Positions 34,468-42,260 of a DNA stretch of 60,255 bases are shown here, piece by piece. Within the stretch, counting starts at the first letter, position 1; each line of letters starts with the position of its first letter. Both the position numbers and the translations under genes were made by a program. The stretch covers positions 1-60,255 of the forward strand of contig MFXK01000028.1 of the NCBI GenBank assembly GCA_001788835.1. Reading direction: 5' to 3'. This stretch comes from Candidatus Peregrinibacteria bacterium RIFOXYB2_FULL_33_20. Its GTDB lineage: Bacteria > Patescibacteriota > Gracilibacteria > UBA1369 > GWF2-33-10. Below the pieces are notes generated by a model. It saw only the letters and a list, made by a program, of their open reading frames with translations. It ran no database searches and was not told the DNA's origin.

Positions 34468-37170
34468 ATGAAAAGTTCGAAGCAAATTCTAAATAATACT
34501 AATACGCAAAATTGGCATGCTTTATCTATTCCAGAGGTATTATCTCCCCTGAACAGCACTTGTAATGGTTTAACGCCAGATGAAGTGAAAGTTCGTCAAG
34601 ACCAATATGGTTGGAATGAATTAACAGTTACAAAAAAAATTTCTCCATGGCTAATTTTATATGAACAATTTAAAAATGTATTAATTGTTATTTTATTGAT
34701 AGCGACAGTTTTTTCATTTTTTCTTGGACACAGAATTGAAGCAGTTGCGATTGCAGTAATTGTGTTATTTGCGGTAGTACTAGGTTTTTTACAGGAATAT
34801 CGTGCTGAAAAAGCGATTGATGCCTTAAAAAAAATGGCGGCACCTTTGGCTACAGTAATTAGAAATGGAAAAGAAATTGATATCCCAGCAAAAGATCTGG
34901 TACCAGGAGATATTATTGTTTTGCACGAAGGTAATAAGATCCCTGCAGATGCAAGATTGTTTGAATCAATGAATTTAAAAGTTGAAGAAGCAGCTTTAAC
35001 TGGTGAATCACTCCCAGTGGAAAAGCATATTGAAACACTTATAGATGAAAATTTAGCATTGGGTGATCGTAAAAATTTAGTTTTTGCTGGAACGGTTGTA
35101 ACTTATGGAAGAGGGAAGGCGATAGTCGTTGGAACAGGTATGAATACAGAATTTGGTAAAATAGCAAAAATGCTTCAGACAGTTGAAACAAGCAGAACTC
35201 CTTTGCAGAAAAATTTGGATAAAGTTGGTCATATTTTAGCTCGTGCAGCTTTTGTTGTTGTTGCTTTAATAGTTGCACTTGGTTTATTTAGAGGGCAGCC
35301 TTTTATTGAAATGTTGATATTTGGTATTGCTCTTGCAGTAGCTGTTGTACCTGAAGCTTTGCCTGCGGTTGTCACAATATCTCTTGCTCTTGGTGTCCAA
35401 CGAATGGTGAAACGTAATGCATTAATTCGAAGCCTTCCAGCTGTTGAAACACTTGGAAGTACTACAATTATTTGCTCTGACAAAACTGGAACTTTGACTA
35501 AAGATGAGATGACTGCAAGAAAAATATTCGTTGCTGGAAAAAATTTAGACATTTCTGGAATTGGTTATGACCCAATCGGAGAATTTACAGAAAAAGGGGA
35601 AAAAATAGGTGATTTTGAACCTTTACGTTTATTATTACAAGCAGCTATGTTATCTTGTGATGCAAAACTTATTAAAAATGATGATAACGGCTGGGCTATA
35701 AAAGGTGATCCAACCGAAGGAGCTTTGGTTGTGGCTGCTGCAAAAGCTAAATTAGAGAAGAGTTCATTAGAAAAACAATTCCCAAGAGTTAATGAAATTC
35801 CTTTTAGTTCAGAAAGAAAACGTATGACAACTTTGCATTCAACAGTAGAAGGTTCTTTTGCTTATTCAAAAGGTGCTCCAGAAATTCTCTTAGATTCTTG
35901 TTCTAAGCAGTTAACTTTCAATGGCGAAGAGCTTTTAGATGAAAATAAAAGGAAAGCAATTTTGGATCAGGCTCAAATGATGGCAAAAGATGCTTTACGT
36001 GTTTTGGCTTTAGCTTATAAATCCAATGCTACGATAGAAAATGCTGAAAGTGAAATGATATTTATTGGTTTAGTTGGAATGATTGATCCGCCAAGACCAG
36101 AGGTAAAAGTTGCGATTCAAACATGTGTAAAAGCAGGGATAAAAGCAGTTATGATTACAGGAGACCATCCGATTACTGCTGAGGCGATAGCAAGGGAATT
36201 AGGATTACTAAGAGATGGGAAAGTTATTATTGGTGCAGATTTGGAAAAAATGAGTGATGAAGAATTTGAAAAAAATATAGAGAATATTGATGTATATGCG
36301 CGTGTTTCACCTGCGCATAAATTAAGAATTGTAACTACATTTCAGAAAAAAGGACATATTGTTGCTATGACTGGAGACGGAGTAAATGATGCTCCTGCTC
36401 TTAAGAAAGCAAATATTGGCATTGCCATGGGTATTACAGGAACTGATGTCAGTAAGGAGGCTGCAGCAATGATGCTTCTTGATGATAATTTTGCTTCAAT
36501 TGTTGCTGCGGTTGAGGAGGGACGTGGAATTTTTGGTAATATAAAGAAATATTTGATGTATCTTTTATCCTCGAATATTGGTGAAATTGGTTTAATGACC
36601 ATGGCTTCAGTTCTGGGATTACCATTACCTTTGACTGCCGTTCAAATTCTTTATGTAAATTTAGCTACAGATGGTCTTCCTGCTTTGGCATTAGCAGTTG
36701 ATCCACCAGAAAAAGATCTTATGCAAAGGCCTCCAAGAGATAACAAAGTTGGAATTTTTACAAGACCTGTTGTAGCGCTTATGCTTGTCGGAGGAATATG
36801 GTCAACAATAATTAACATTAGTCTTTTTGCGTGGGCGAGAAGTACAGATCATACTGTGACGGAGGCTATGACTATGACCTTTGTCTCTTTAGTTCTAATA
36901 CAATTTATTAAAGCTTATAATTTCCGTTCAGATCGTAATTCAGTTTTAGATAAACCATTTGCAAATAAATGGCTAAATATTTCAATTTTATGGGAGTTAT
37001 TTTTAATTGTTCTGATTGTTTACTTACCTGCCTTACATAAACCATTTAGCACTTTTAGCCTAACTTTAATGGATTGGATTATTGTTGTTGTTCTTGCCTT
37101 CACCGTACTTCCAGTTCTTGAATTTGCTAAATATATTGAAAGGAAAGGATATTTTGGGAAGTTGGTTTAA
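34468..37170 (+). CDS. P2A (SERCA-like) calcium-type cation-transporting P-type ATPase
   Basis: 900 residues. Phosphorylation site DKTGTLT with Asp-338, actuator loop LTGESLPVEK, hinge TGDGVNDAPALKKANIGIAMG. Ion-site residues known from SERCA are conserved: Glu-296 in PEALPA (helix M4), Asn-703 and Glu-706 in SSNIGEIG (M5), and Asn-731, Thr-734, Asp-735 in NLATDG (M6). This supports calcium export and, on these residues, both SERCA-type sites; a different divalent or monovalent ion is not excluded. The stop overlaps that of the convergent peptidase gene by 4 bp (37167-37170). Confidence 0.93.
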   Translation: MKSSKQILNNTNTQNWHALSIPEVLSPLNSTCNGLTPDEVKVRQDQYGWNELTVTKKISPWLILYEQFKNVLIVILLIATVFSFFLGHRIEAVAIAVIVLFAVVLGFLQEYRAEKAIDALKKMAAPLATVIRNGKEIDIPAKDLVPGDIIVLHEGNKIPADARLFESMNLKVEEAALTGESLPVEKHIETLIDENLALGDRKNLVFAGTVVTYGRGKAIVVGTGMNTEFGKIAKMLQTVETSRTPLQKNLDKVGHILARAAFVVVALIVALGLFRGQPFIEMLIFGIALAVAVVPEALPAVVTISLALGVQRMVKRNALIRSLPAVETLGSTTIICSDKTGTLTKDEMTARKIFVAGKNLDISGIGYDPIGEFTEKGEKIGDFEPLRLLLQAAMLSCDAKLIKNDDNGWAIKGDPTEGALVVAAAKAKLEKSSLEKQFPRVNEIPFSSERKRMTTLHSTVEGSFAYSKGAPEILLDSCSKQLTFNGEELLDENKRKAILDQAQMMAKDALRVLALAYKSNATIENAESEMIFIGLVGMIDPPRPEVKVAIQTCVKAGIKAVMITGDHPITAEAIARELGLLRDGKVIIGADLEKMSDEEFEKNIENIDVYARVSPAHKLRIVTTFQKKGHIVAMTGDGVNDAPALKKANIGIAMGITGTDVSKEAAAMMLLDDNFASIVAAVEEGRGIFGNIKKYLMYLLSSNIGEIGLMTMASVLGLPLPLTAVQILYVNLATDGLPALALAVDPPEKDLMQRPPRDNKVGIFTRPVVALMLVGGIWSTIINISLFAWARSTDHTVTEAMTMTFVSLVLIQFIKAYNFRSDRNSVLDKPFANKWLNISILWELFLIVLIVYLPALHKPFSTFSLTLMDWIIVVVLAFTVLPVLEFAKYIERKGYFGKLV

Positions 37171-37889
37171 ACTATTCCCTTCACTAGAATTTTTTTATTT
37201 TGTTTATAAATTTGAAATGCTTTTGCTGAGGATTTGGATTTAATAATCTCTGCTGCGTTGTTTGTAAATTTAATGGCACAACAGTTTTCAATTCCGATTC
37301 CAAGCCCGCCGATTTTTTTTATCATATTTTGAAAATCATTTTTGCGTTTTTTTGTTCCAGTTTGTCCATCATAATGTGGGCATACGGTACCTTTGATTAA
37401 TCCCAAACCTTTTACGCAAATATATTTCCATTTTTTTGGATTATAAAATGACATGGAATCGCTGTGTCCATATTCATACCAGCAAATTGCTCCAGCACTT
37501 ATTCCACACATTATTGTACCTTTGTTATATGCAGATTTAAGCATTTTATCAATTCCCAGTTTTCTCCATAATTTCATCATCATTAAGGTATTTCCACCCC
37601 CAACATAGATAATATCGGCTGAGGAGATTTTTTCTTCAATAGTTTTGATGCTTGGTTTTTCTTTGATTAAAAGCAAGGTATCGATCTGGCAACGTAATTT
37701 TTTGCCGTAAGTTTTTTTCATGGCTTGGATATAGTTGGCATCGTCAGAACTGGCCGTGGGAATGAATAACAGTTTTGGTCGTGATTTTTTGGTCAGTTTG
37801 ACAATTTCTTGGTCGATAGCTAGGGTTTGGCCTTTGCCCACATCGCCGCCGCCAATAGCAATGATGTATTTGTTGAGTTTATTTGGCAT
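37167..37889 (-). CDS. Peptidase E-like protein (family S51)
   Basis: 240 residues with GGGDVGKGQT at the start, LLFIPTASSDD, YVGGGNTLMMM, and the nucleophile motif GISAGA with Ser-131 (Escherichia PepE uses Ser-120). A His in VCPHYDGQTG is a candidate catalytic base. S51 enzymes cleave Asp-Xaa dipeptides or related small substrates such as cyanophycin fragments; which is used here is unknown. The start overlaps lgt by 11 bp, so it is translated from the lgt transcript. Confidence 0.85.
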   Translation of the reverse strand: MPNKLNKYIIAIGGGDVGKGQTLAIDQEIVKLTKKSRPKLLFIPTASSDDANYIQAMKKTYGKKLRCQIDTLLLIKEKPSIKTIEEKISSADIIYVGGGNTLMMMKLWRKLGIDKMLKSAYNKGTIMCGISAGAICWYEYGHSDSMSFYNPKKWKYICVKGLGLIKGTVCPHYDGQTGTKKRKNDFQNMIKKIGGLGIGIENCCAIKFTNNAAEIIKSKSSAKAFQIYKQNKKILVKGIV

Positions 37890-38694
37890 TTTTTATAAAG
37901 GATTTTTTTGTAATGAGAAATAACCCAAACAGGATAAACGGAATACTTAAAATTTGTCCCATATCCAGTATCCAATTATTTTCAAACGCTTCCTGATTTT
38001 CTTTTGCGAATTCGATTAAGAAACGCAGGCTGAATAAAATTGTCAAAAATAATCCTGATAATTGGCCTTGCTGATTAATCAGTTTTTTATGTTTATATAA
38101 AATTAATAATAACAAAAATACAGTGAAATAACTTAGTGATTCATATAGTTGGGTGGGATGCCTAGGAATATCATCAATGCGCTGAAAAATAAAAGCCCAG
38201 GGCAGATTACTTGGCTGTCCAATAATTTCTGAATTCATTAAATTGCCTAATCTGACGAAGCCGGCAGTTAAAGGAATACAGATTGCCAAACGATCAGCAA
38301 TCCAGAGCAAGTTGCTTTTGTATCTTTTGACAAAAATTAATAAGGCCAGAATCACTCCAATAGCTCCGCCATGGCTAGATAAGCCTTGATAACCGGTGAA
38401 TTCAAAATTTTTTCCGATTGTCCCGTGCCATGGTAAAAAAATTTCAGCAATATGTTTGGAGTAATAACTAAATTCATAAAATAAAGTATGCCCTAACCTA
38501 GCTCCAATGACCGCGCCAATAATAATATACAAAGCCAAAGTATCGGCTTCATCAGGTGTTTTTTTTTCTTTTTTATAAATCCAGCGCAGCGTCAAATAAG
38601 CGCTAATTAGTCCAGTGGCAAAAAGAAGCGAATAATATCGTAAGGCCAACGGTCCAATTTGCATAATTTCCGGATTGACGTTCCAGGTGAACAT
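37879..38694 (-). CDS. lgt: Prolipoprotein diacylglyceryl transferase
   Basis: 271 residues, seven membrane segments. The Lgt signature is seen as AGFVRLGNLMNSEIIGQPS, and IPRHPTQLYESL carries the conserved His and Glu. YQGLSSHGGAIG holds another family-conserved His. It attaches diacylglycerol to lipobox Cys residues in the membrane, as would be needed by the macroglobulin (8115-14531) and the protein at 29167-29982. Co-transcribed with the downstream peptidase E-like gene. Confidence 0.95.
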   Translation of the reverse strand: MFTWNVNPEIMQIGPLALRYYSLLFATGLISAYLTLRWIYKKEKKTPDEADTLALYIIIGAVIGARLGHTLFYEFSYYSKHIAEIFLPWHGTIGKNFEFTGYQGLSSHGGAIGVILALLIFVKRYKSNLLWIADRLAICIPLTAGFVRLGNLMNSEIIGQPSNLPWAFIFQRIDDIPRHPTQLYESLSYFTVFLLLLILYKHKKLINQQGQLSGLFLTILFSLRFLIEFAKENQEAFENNWILDMGQILSIPFILFGLFLITKKSFIKNAK

Positions 38695-38771
38695 AGGGGA
38701 GAGGAAAGTGCGTGGTTAGTGGGGAGGGCTTAACACCTTCAATTATTAAATGGCTGATTGTTAATTTTATC

Positions 38772-38861
38772 TGGCGGAGAGAGGGGGATTCGAACCCCCG
38801 AAACCTTTGCAGATTTACACACTTTCCAAGCGTGCGCACTAAACCACTATGCGATCTCTCC
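38772..38861 (-). tRNA. tRNA-Ser (anticodon GGA)
   Basis: 90 nt with encoded CCA. The acceptor GGAGAGA pairs with TCTCTCC. The anticodon loop TTGGAAA lies between CACGC and GTGTG. A long variable arm of class II type (AAATCTGCAAAGGTTT region) precedes the T arm CGGGGG-TTCGAAT-CCCCC. The discriminator is G, as in tRNA-Ser. Confidence 0.95.
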
Positions 38862-38969
38862 GAGGAGGGAAAATAAAAAAGAGAAAGAAGAAAGTATTTT
38901 GAAAAAGTAATTTTTGCCTGACAAAATTAAATCTACATTAAGTTTTGATAAATTTGAATTTTATTTTTT

Positions 38970-38998
38970 TTGACAAAATCAGTAAAGATTGTAATAAT
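38970..38998 (+). promoter_or_regulatory. Promoter for the 450-residue orphan gene
   Basis: TTGACA (38970-38975), 17 nt, AATAAT (38993-38998) with extended TG at 38990-38991. The start codon is at 39024. Confidence 0.6.
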
Positions 38999-39023
38999 AT
39001 CACCTTCTTAATATTATTTTATT

Positions 39024-40376
39024 ATGGAAACAGTAGGGATGGGAGCCATACATGGTCAGCAAAATGGGCCAATGCAAAGATGTATTGCAGAAGCTTTATC
39101 AAGTCCAGTTGGGCAGGCTTTGAAGGAAGATGTGCGTGAAGCGTTAACAATGCTAGCGGTACGCGCTGATTTAGCTGGTAATGGTTCTGATCATGAGTCA
39201 TGGGTTAATGGTAGACGCTTAGCTGAAGATGCCTTGGAAAAGGGAATGGAATTAACTCCAAGAGAAGGGGGGGCGTTAATCCGTAAAGTTAGAAAGGCCG
39301 TAGGGGAATTAAGATTGCCTGTGCTTATGAAGGATAGGTGTCTGCCGGGACAGATGAATTATTTTATGCGTTTGGAATTTCAAAATGAAGGAGTTGAACG
39401 TCGATTTGGAGGGAATGGCCACCAGTTGGGTCAAATTAACAGAGGACCAGTCATAAACATTGATCATGATAAACTCCCTTTAGAGCTTAATTATTATGAA
39501 TTTCCGTATAAGGAGATATGTTTTAGGTTAACAGGTGATCAGCAAATTCCTGCCAATTTTGTTGGCACAGATCTTGCGGTTATTGGGCCTGAACATCCGA
39601 AATTTAATCAATGGGCGAAACAGGCAGGTATGAAGACAGGAGATTGTAAGGTTTTAGCACGAAGAGCGGCTGGGGATAAAACAGTGCTAGCAGTACCAAG
39701 AAGGTCTCTCAAAGCAATCGGAATTTTTACTAGCGTGCCTGATTTGGAAAAGTTTGGACAGGGAAGATCTGAAACAGCCTTGGAAGCTTTAAGACGACGA
39801 GAACAAGAATTGGCAAAAACTTTAAGAGCAAAAGCTGAAGCAAATCAGAAAGAAGCAGTAGAATTAGAGTTAGAAAGACGTTCCTCTTATACAGCCAGAG
39901 AAAGAGCTAAAAGAGTGGAAAATCAAACGATGCAAAAGCAAGGAGCTGATAGTGATGATTTAGGTCCCTTCATAAGTTTAGAAGATATGGAAGTAGATGG
40001 ATATATGATTAATAAAAGTCGTTATGAGGCGGTGAATGTAGGTGAAGATGTTTATGTATATATTCTGAAGCAAGGTAAAGATACAAAAGTTATACAAATA
40101 AGGACTGATGTGGATAAAAAATATCAAATCTTAATTGGTGAGCGGCTGGCAGAGGTAAGAATTATAGAACCGAGCAAAAATCCTTCTTTATATTTTCAGG
40201 CTGTTAAATTAGCTAAAAATAAATTTTTTGTAGCAATTGAAGGGAACGGAGATCATAGATTAATTAGTTTGAATGAATTATTACCAATGGATGAGGAAAC
40301 GGATGATGCGGAAGCAGGTAAGGAGGATGTGGATTTTGAGAGATTCCTTGAAACACTCATTCCTGGAAAGGATTAA
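39024..40376 (+). CDS. Orphan protein with central coiled coil, function unknown
   Basis: 450 residues, no signal peptide or membrane helix. Residues 1-240 are globular, with a basic N-terminal third. A charged coiled coil occupies about 250-310 (EALRRREQELAKTLRAKAEA, then ELELERRSSYTARERAK). A beta-rich C-terminal domain follows (DVYVYILKQGKDTKVIQI, FFVAIEGNG), ending in a very acidic tail. I do not recognise any family. It has a strong promoter of its own and no close co-directional partner, so context gives no function. Confidence 0.7.
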   Translation: METVGMGAIHGQQNGPMQRCIAEALSSPVGQALKEDVREALTMLAVRADLAGNGSDHESWVNGRRLAEDALEKGMELTPREGGALIRKVRKAVGELRLPVLMKDRCLPGQMNYFMRLEFQNEGVERRFGGNGHQLGQINRGPVINIDHDKLPLELNYYEFPYKEICFRLTGDQQIPANFVGTDLAVIGPEHPKFNQWAKQAGMKTGDCKVLARRAAGDKTVLAVPRRSLKAIGIFTSVPDLEKFGQGRSETALEALRRREQELAKTLRAKAEANQKEAVELELERRSSYTARERAKRVENQTMQKQGADSDDLGPFISLEDMEVDGYMINKSRYEAVNVGEDVYVYILKQGKDTKVIQIRTDVDKKYQILIGERLAEVRIIEPSKNPSLYFQAVKLAKNKFFVAIEGNGDHRLISLNELLPMDEETDDAEAGKEDVDFERFLETLIPGKD

Positions 40377-40547
40377 TTTCCTGATAAATTTAAAATTAGT
40401 TAAAATACACTTAAATTATCTAAAATTATATAAAAATATAATTACATCATCATTTTTATATAAAACAATATATTTTAATAAAAAATACTTGTAATTAAGT
40501 TTAATTACGATATTTTAATGTTAGTTAGAAAATAATTATAATAAATA

Positions 40548-40594
40548 TTGAAAAATGAACTAAAATAGCGTAAACTTAAGATAAATATAGTTCA
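40548..40594 (+). promoter_or_regulatory. Promoter flanked by a TGAACTA/TAGTTCA inverted repeat
   Basis: TTGAAA (40548-40553), 17 nt, TAAACT (40571-40576). TGAACTA (40556-40562) lies between the boxes and its exact inverse TAGTTCA (40588-40594) lies past the start site, 3 nt before the ATG. The placement suggests control by the encoded HTH protein or another repressor. Confidence 0.45.
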
Positions 40595-40597
40595 ACC

Positions 40598-40774
40598 ATG
40601 TTTATGACCGAAGAAATTATGACGCCGGAGCAGGTAGCGGATTATCTTAAGCTTCACCCTATGACTGTGCTCAAAATGATCAAAGCGAAGAAGATCAAAG
40701 CCATGAGAATAGGTAGAGTGTACAGAATTGCAGGCAAAGATCTGAAAGAATTTCTCAATAGTGTCAAAATTTAA
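40598..40774 (+). CDS. Excisionase-type small HTH protein
   Basis: 58 residues, beginning MFMTEEIMTPEQVADYLKLH and continuing with a KMIKAKKIKAMRIGRVYRI segment and KDLKEFL. This is the compact HTH_17/excisionase winged-helix pattern: a helix-turn-helix with a basic wing ending in Arg-x-x-Arg-Ile. A second in-frame ATG at 40604 is an equally possible start. It lies 9 nt before a small zinc-ribbon gene and probably forms an operon with it. There is no integrase nearby, so it is more likely a regulator than a recombination factor. Confidence 0.8.
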   Translation: MFMTEEIMTPEQVADYLKLHPMTVLKMIKAKKIKAMRIGRVYRIAGKDLKEFLNSVKI

Positions 40775-40783
40775 TTTATATTC

Positions 40784-40996
40784 ATGATTTTCAATTGTCT
40801 TGGTTGCGGCAAATCGGTATCAAGCAGAATGGATATTTGTCCTTATTGCAAATTTGTGCAAACCGAGATTGTGGCGGCTTTGGAGGAGATGCAGTCTCAT
40901 AAATCATTATCCGTAGGAGAAAATTATAAAGGCACCATTTTCAGTGCTTTGTGGAAGCAGGTTCAGTCCGGTGCGAAGTTGGCTTATAGGAGATAA
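40784..40996 (+). CDS. Small zinc-ribbon protein
   Basis: 70 residues. Two CxxC knuckles at the N-terminus (Cys-5, Cys-8, Cys-19, Cys-22 in CLGC and CPYC) make a short zinc ribbon, followed by a helical tail (EIVAALEEMQS) and a basic end. Begins 9 nt after the HTH gene and ends before a bidirectional hairpin. Function unknown; nucleic acid or protein binding is likely for such ribbons. Confidence 0.75.
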   Translation: MIFNCLGCGKSVSSRMDICPYCKFVQTEIVAALEEMQSHKSLSVGENYKGTIFSALWKQVQSGAKLAYRR

Positions 40997-41036
40997 ACTT
41001 AATCAAGTTTCAAGTTCGTGAAACAACCAGAGCCTT

Positions 41037-41067
41037 AATACCTTGGCCTTCAAAGCCGGGGTATTTT
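41037..41067. terminator. Hairpin between convergent genes
   Basis: AATACCTTGGC (41037-41047) pairs with GCCGGGGTATT (41055-41065), 11 bp with two G-T pairs, a 7-nt loop, then TTTT on the plus strand. It sits between the zinc-ribbon gene and the exported-protein operon and could stop both transcripts. Confidence 0.6.
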
Positions 41068-41082
41068 GGCATCTTGAGAGGT

Positions 41083-42258
41083 TTAATTATCTGAACATTG
41101 TTTTTTAATAACTTCATTGAGACAGCTGGAAGTTGCTTTTAATTCCGGTATAGCTTGCTTGATTAAATCATCTAGACTGGCAAGCTGTGAGGCAAAAGAC
41201 TTGATGATGCTGTCGTTTAGTTGATTATATTTGATATCATACTTAGCTAAACGCTTGGCAAAATCAACATCGAAAGCATAACGTTGTTTGTCTTTATCTT
41301 GAGCATTGATTACTGCTGGTATGGAAACAGAAGATGGGTCATTGTTGTTTTGACTTTGATTATTAGCTGATCTTGATTTCATGTCTTGATAAATATCGGA
41401 AAACAGTGTTCCAGCATCTTTGAGAGGTTCCACATTATCAATCCGGAAAGCTAAACGCGCCCATATTGTTGGTTTTGTATTTGGGGAATCTTTTAATATC
41501 TGGATATCTTTTAATAAAGTTTCCACAGAAGCACTATTCGGTCCATCTTTTAGGGGGTTGGCTTGATAGTTGAGTGGGTCATCTAATTCCATGTCTTCTT
41601 TTAAATTATCTAATGATAAAGCTTGAAATTTGTCTTCGATGCTTTGGAGTTTCATTTTGAGGCCTTCAATGCTGGGATCAAGGCAATTGATGTAGGAATC
41701 TTTGTCGTATCTTTGATAAAATTCATTAATATAGTCATCAAGCTGATCAGAGGATAGATATTGTTTGTCATTGACAAGGTATTTAGATATTTTTGCTTCT
41801 AAAACTTTGCGTCCATTTTGTTTGGCTAATTTGCCTTCAGTTTTGGATAAACTACTGTCAGTTTTGGCCTGAAAATTGCGGACGAAATAAAGTTGGGCAA
41901 GCAGTTTATAATATTCATTAATCATAACGTCGACATTGATGGCTTTGTTAGCTCCTTGTCCATCAAGGCTGGTATTGAGCGCATCAAGGCTGTCTTCTAG
42001 CACGCTATTTAAGATATCTTCTCTGATTTTGCTTTGCTGAGTTCTAAGTTTAAAAATTTCAGTGCGTTGGCAATAAGGTCGAAAATAATCTTTCCAGCTT
42101 TTTTTCCAGCTTTCGTAATCAGCCAAACTATCAAGGAATTTGATAGCGCTATTGCGATCTTGAGTGCCGTCATCAGCCCATACTTTGACAGGAAAATAGG
42201 TCGTCAACAGACTTAAACAAAGAATGGATAAAAGCAATTTTTGAAAAACTTTAGACAT
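41083..42258 (-). CDS. Exported protein with C-terminal Cys loop (operon gene 4)
   Basis: 391 residues. Signal peptide KLLLSILCLSLLTTYFPVKVWA with a likely cleavage after VWA. The mature part is charged and mostly helical with few Cys. It ends in SSCLNEVIKKQCSDN, a Cys-x8-Cys loop next to the C-terminus. Starts 2 nt after operon gene 3. Function unknown. The shared end pattern with the three genes before it suggests disulfide-closed tails outside the membrane. Confidence 0.75.
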   Translation of the reverse strand: MSKVFQKLLLSILCLSLLTTYFPVKVWADDGTQDRNSAIKFLDSLADYESWKKSWKDYFRPYCQRTEIFKLRTQQSKIREDILNSVLEDSLDALNTSLDGQGANKAINVDVMINEYYKLLAQLYFVRNFQAKTDSSLSKTEGKLAKQNGRKVLEAKISKYLVNDKQYLSSDQLDDYINEFYQRYDKDSYINCLDPSIEGLKMKLQSIEDKFQALSLDNLKEDMELDDPLNYQANPLKDGPNSASVETLLKDIQILKDSPNTKPTIWARLAFRIDNVEPLKDAGTLFSDIYQDMKSRSANNQSQNNNDPSSVSIPAVINAQDKDKQRYAFDVDFAKRLAKYDIKYNQLNDSIIKSFASQLASLDDLIKQAIPELKATSSCLNEVIKKQCSDN

Positions 42259-42260
42259 AA

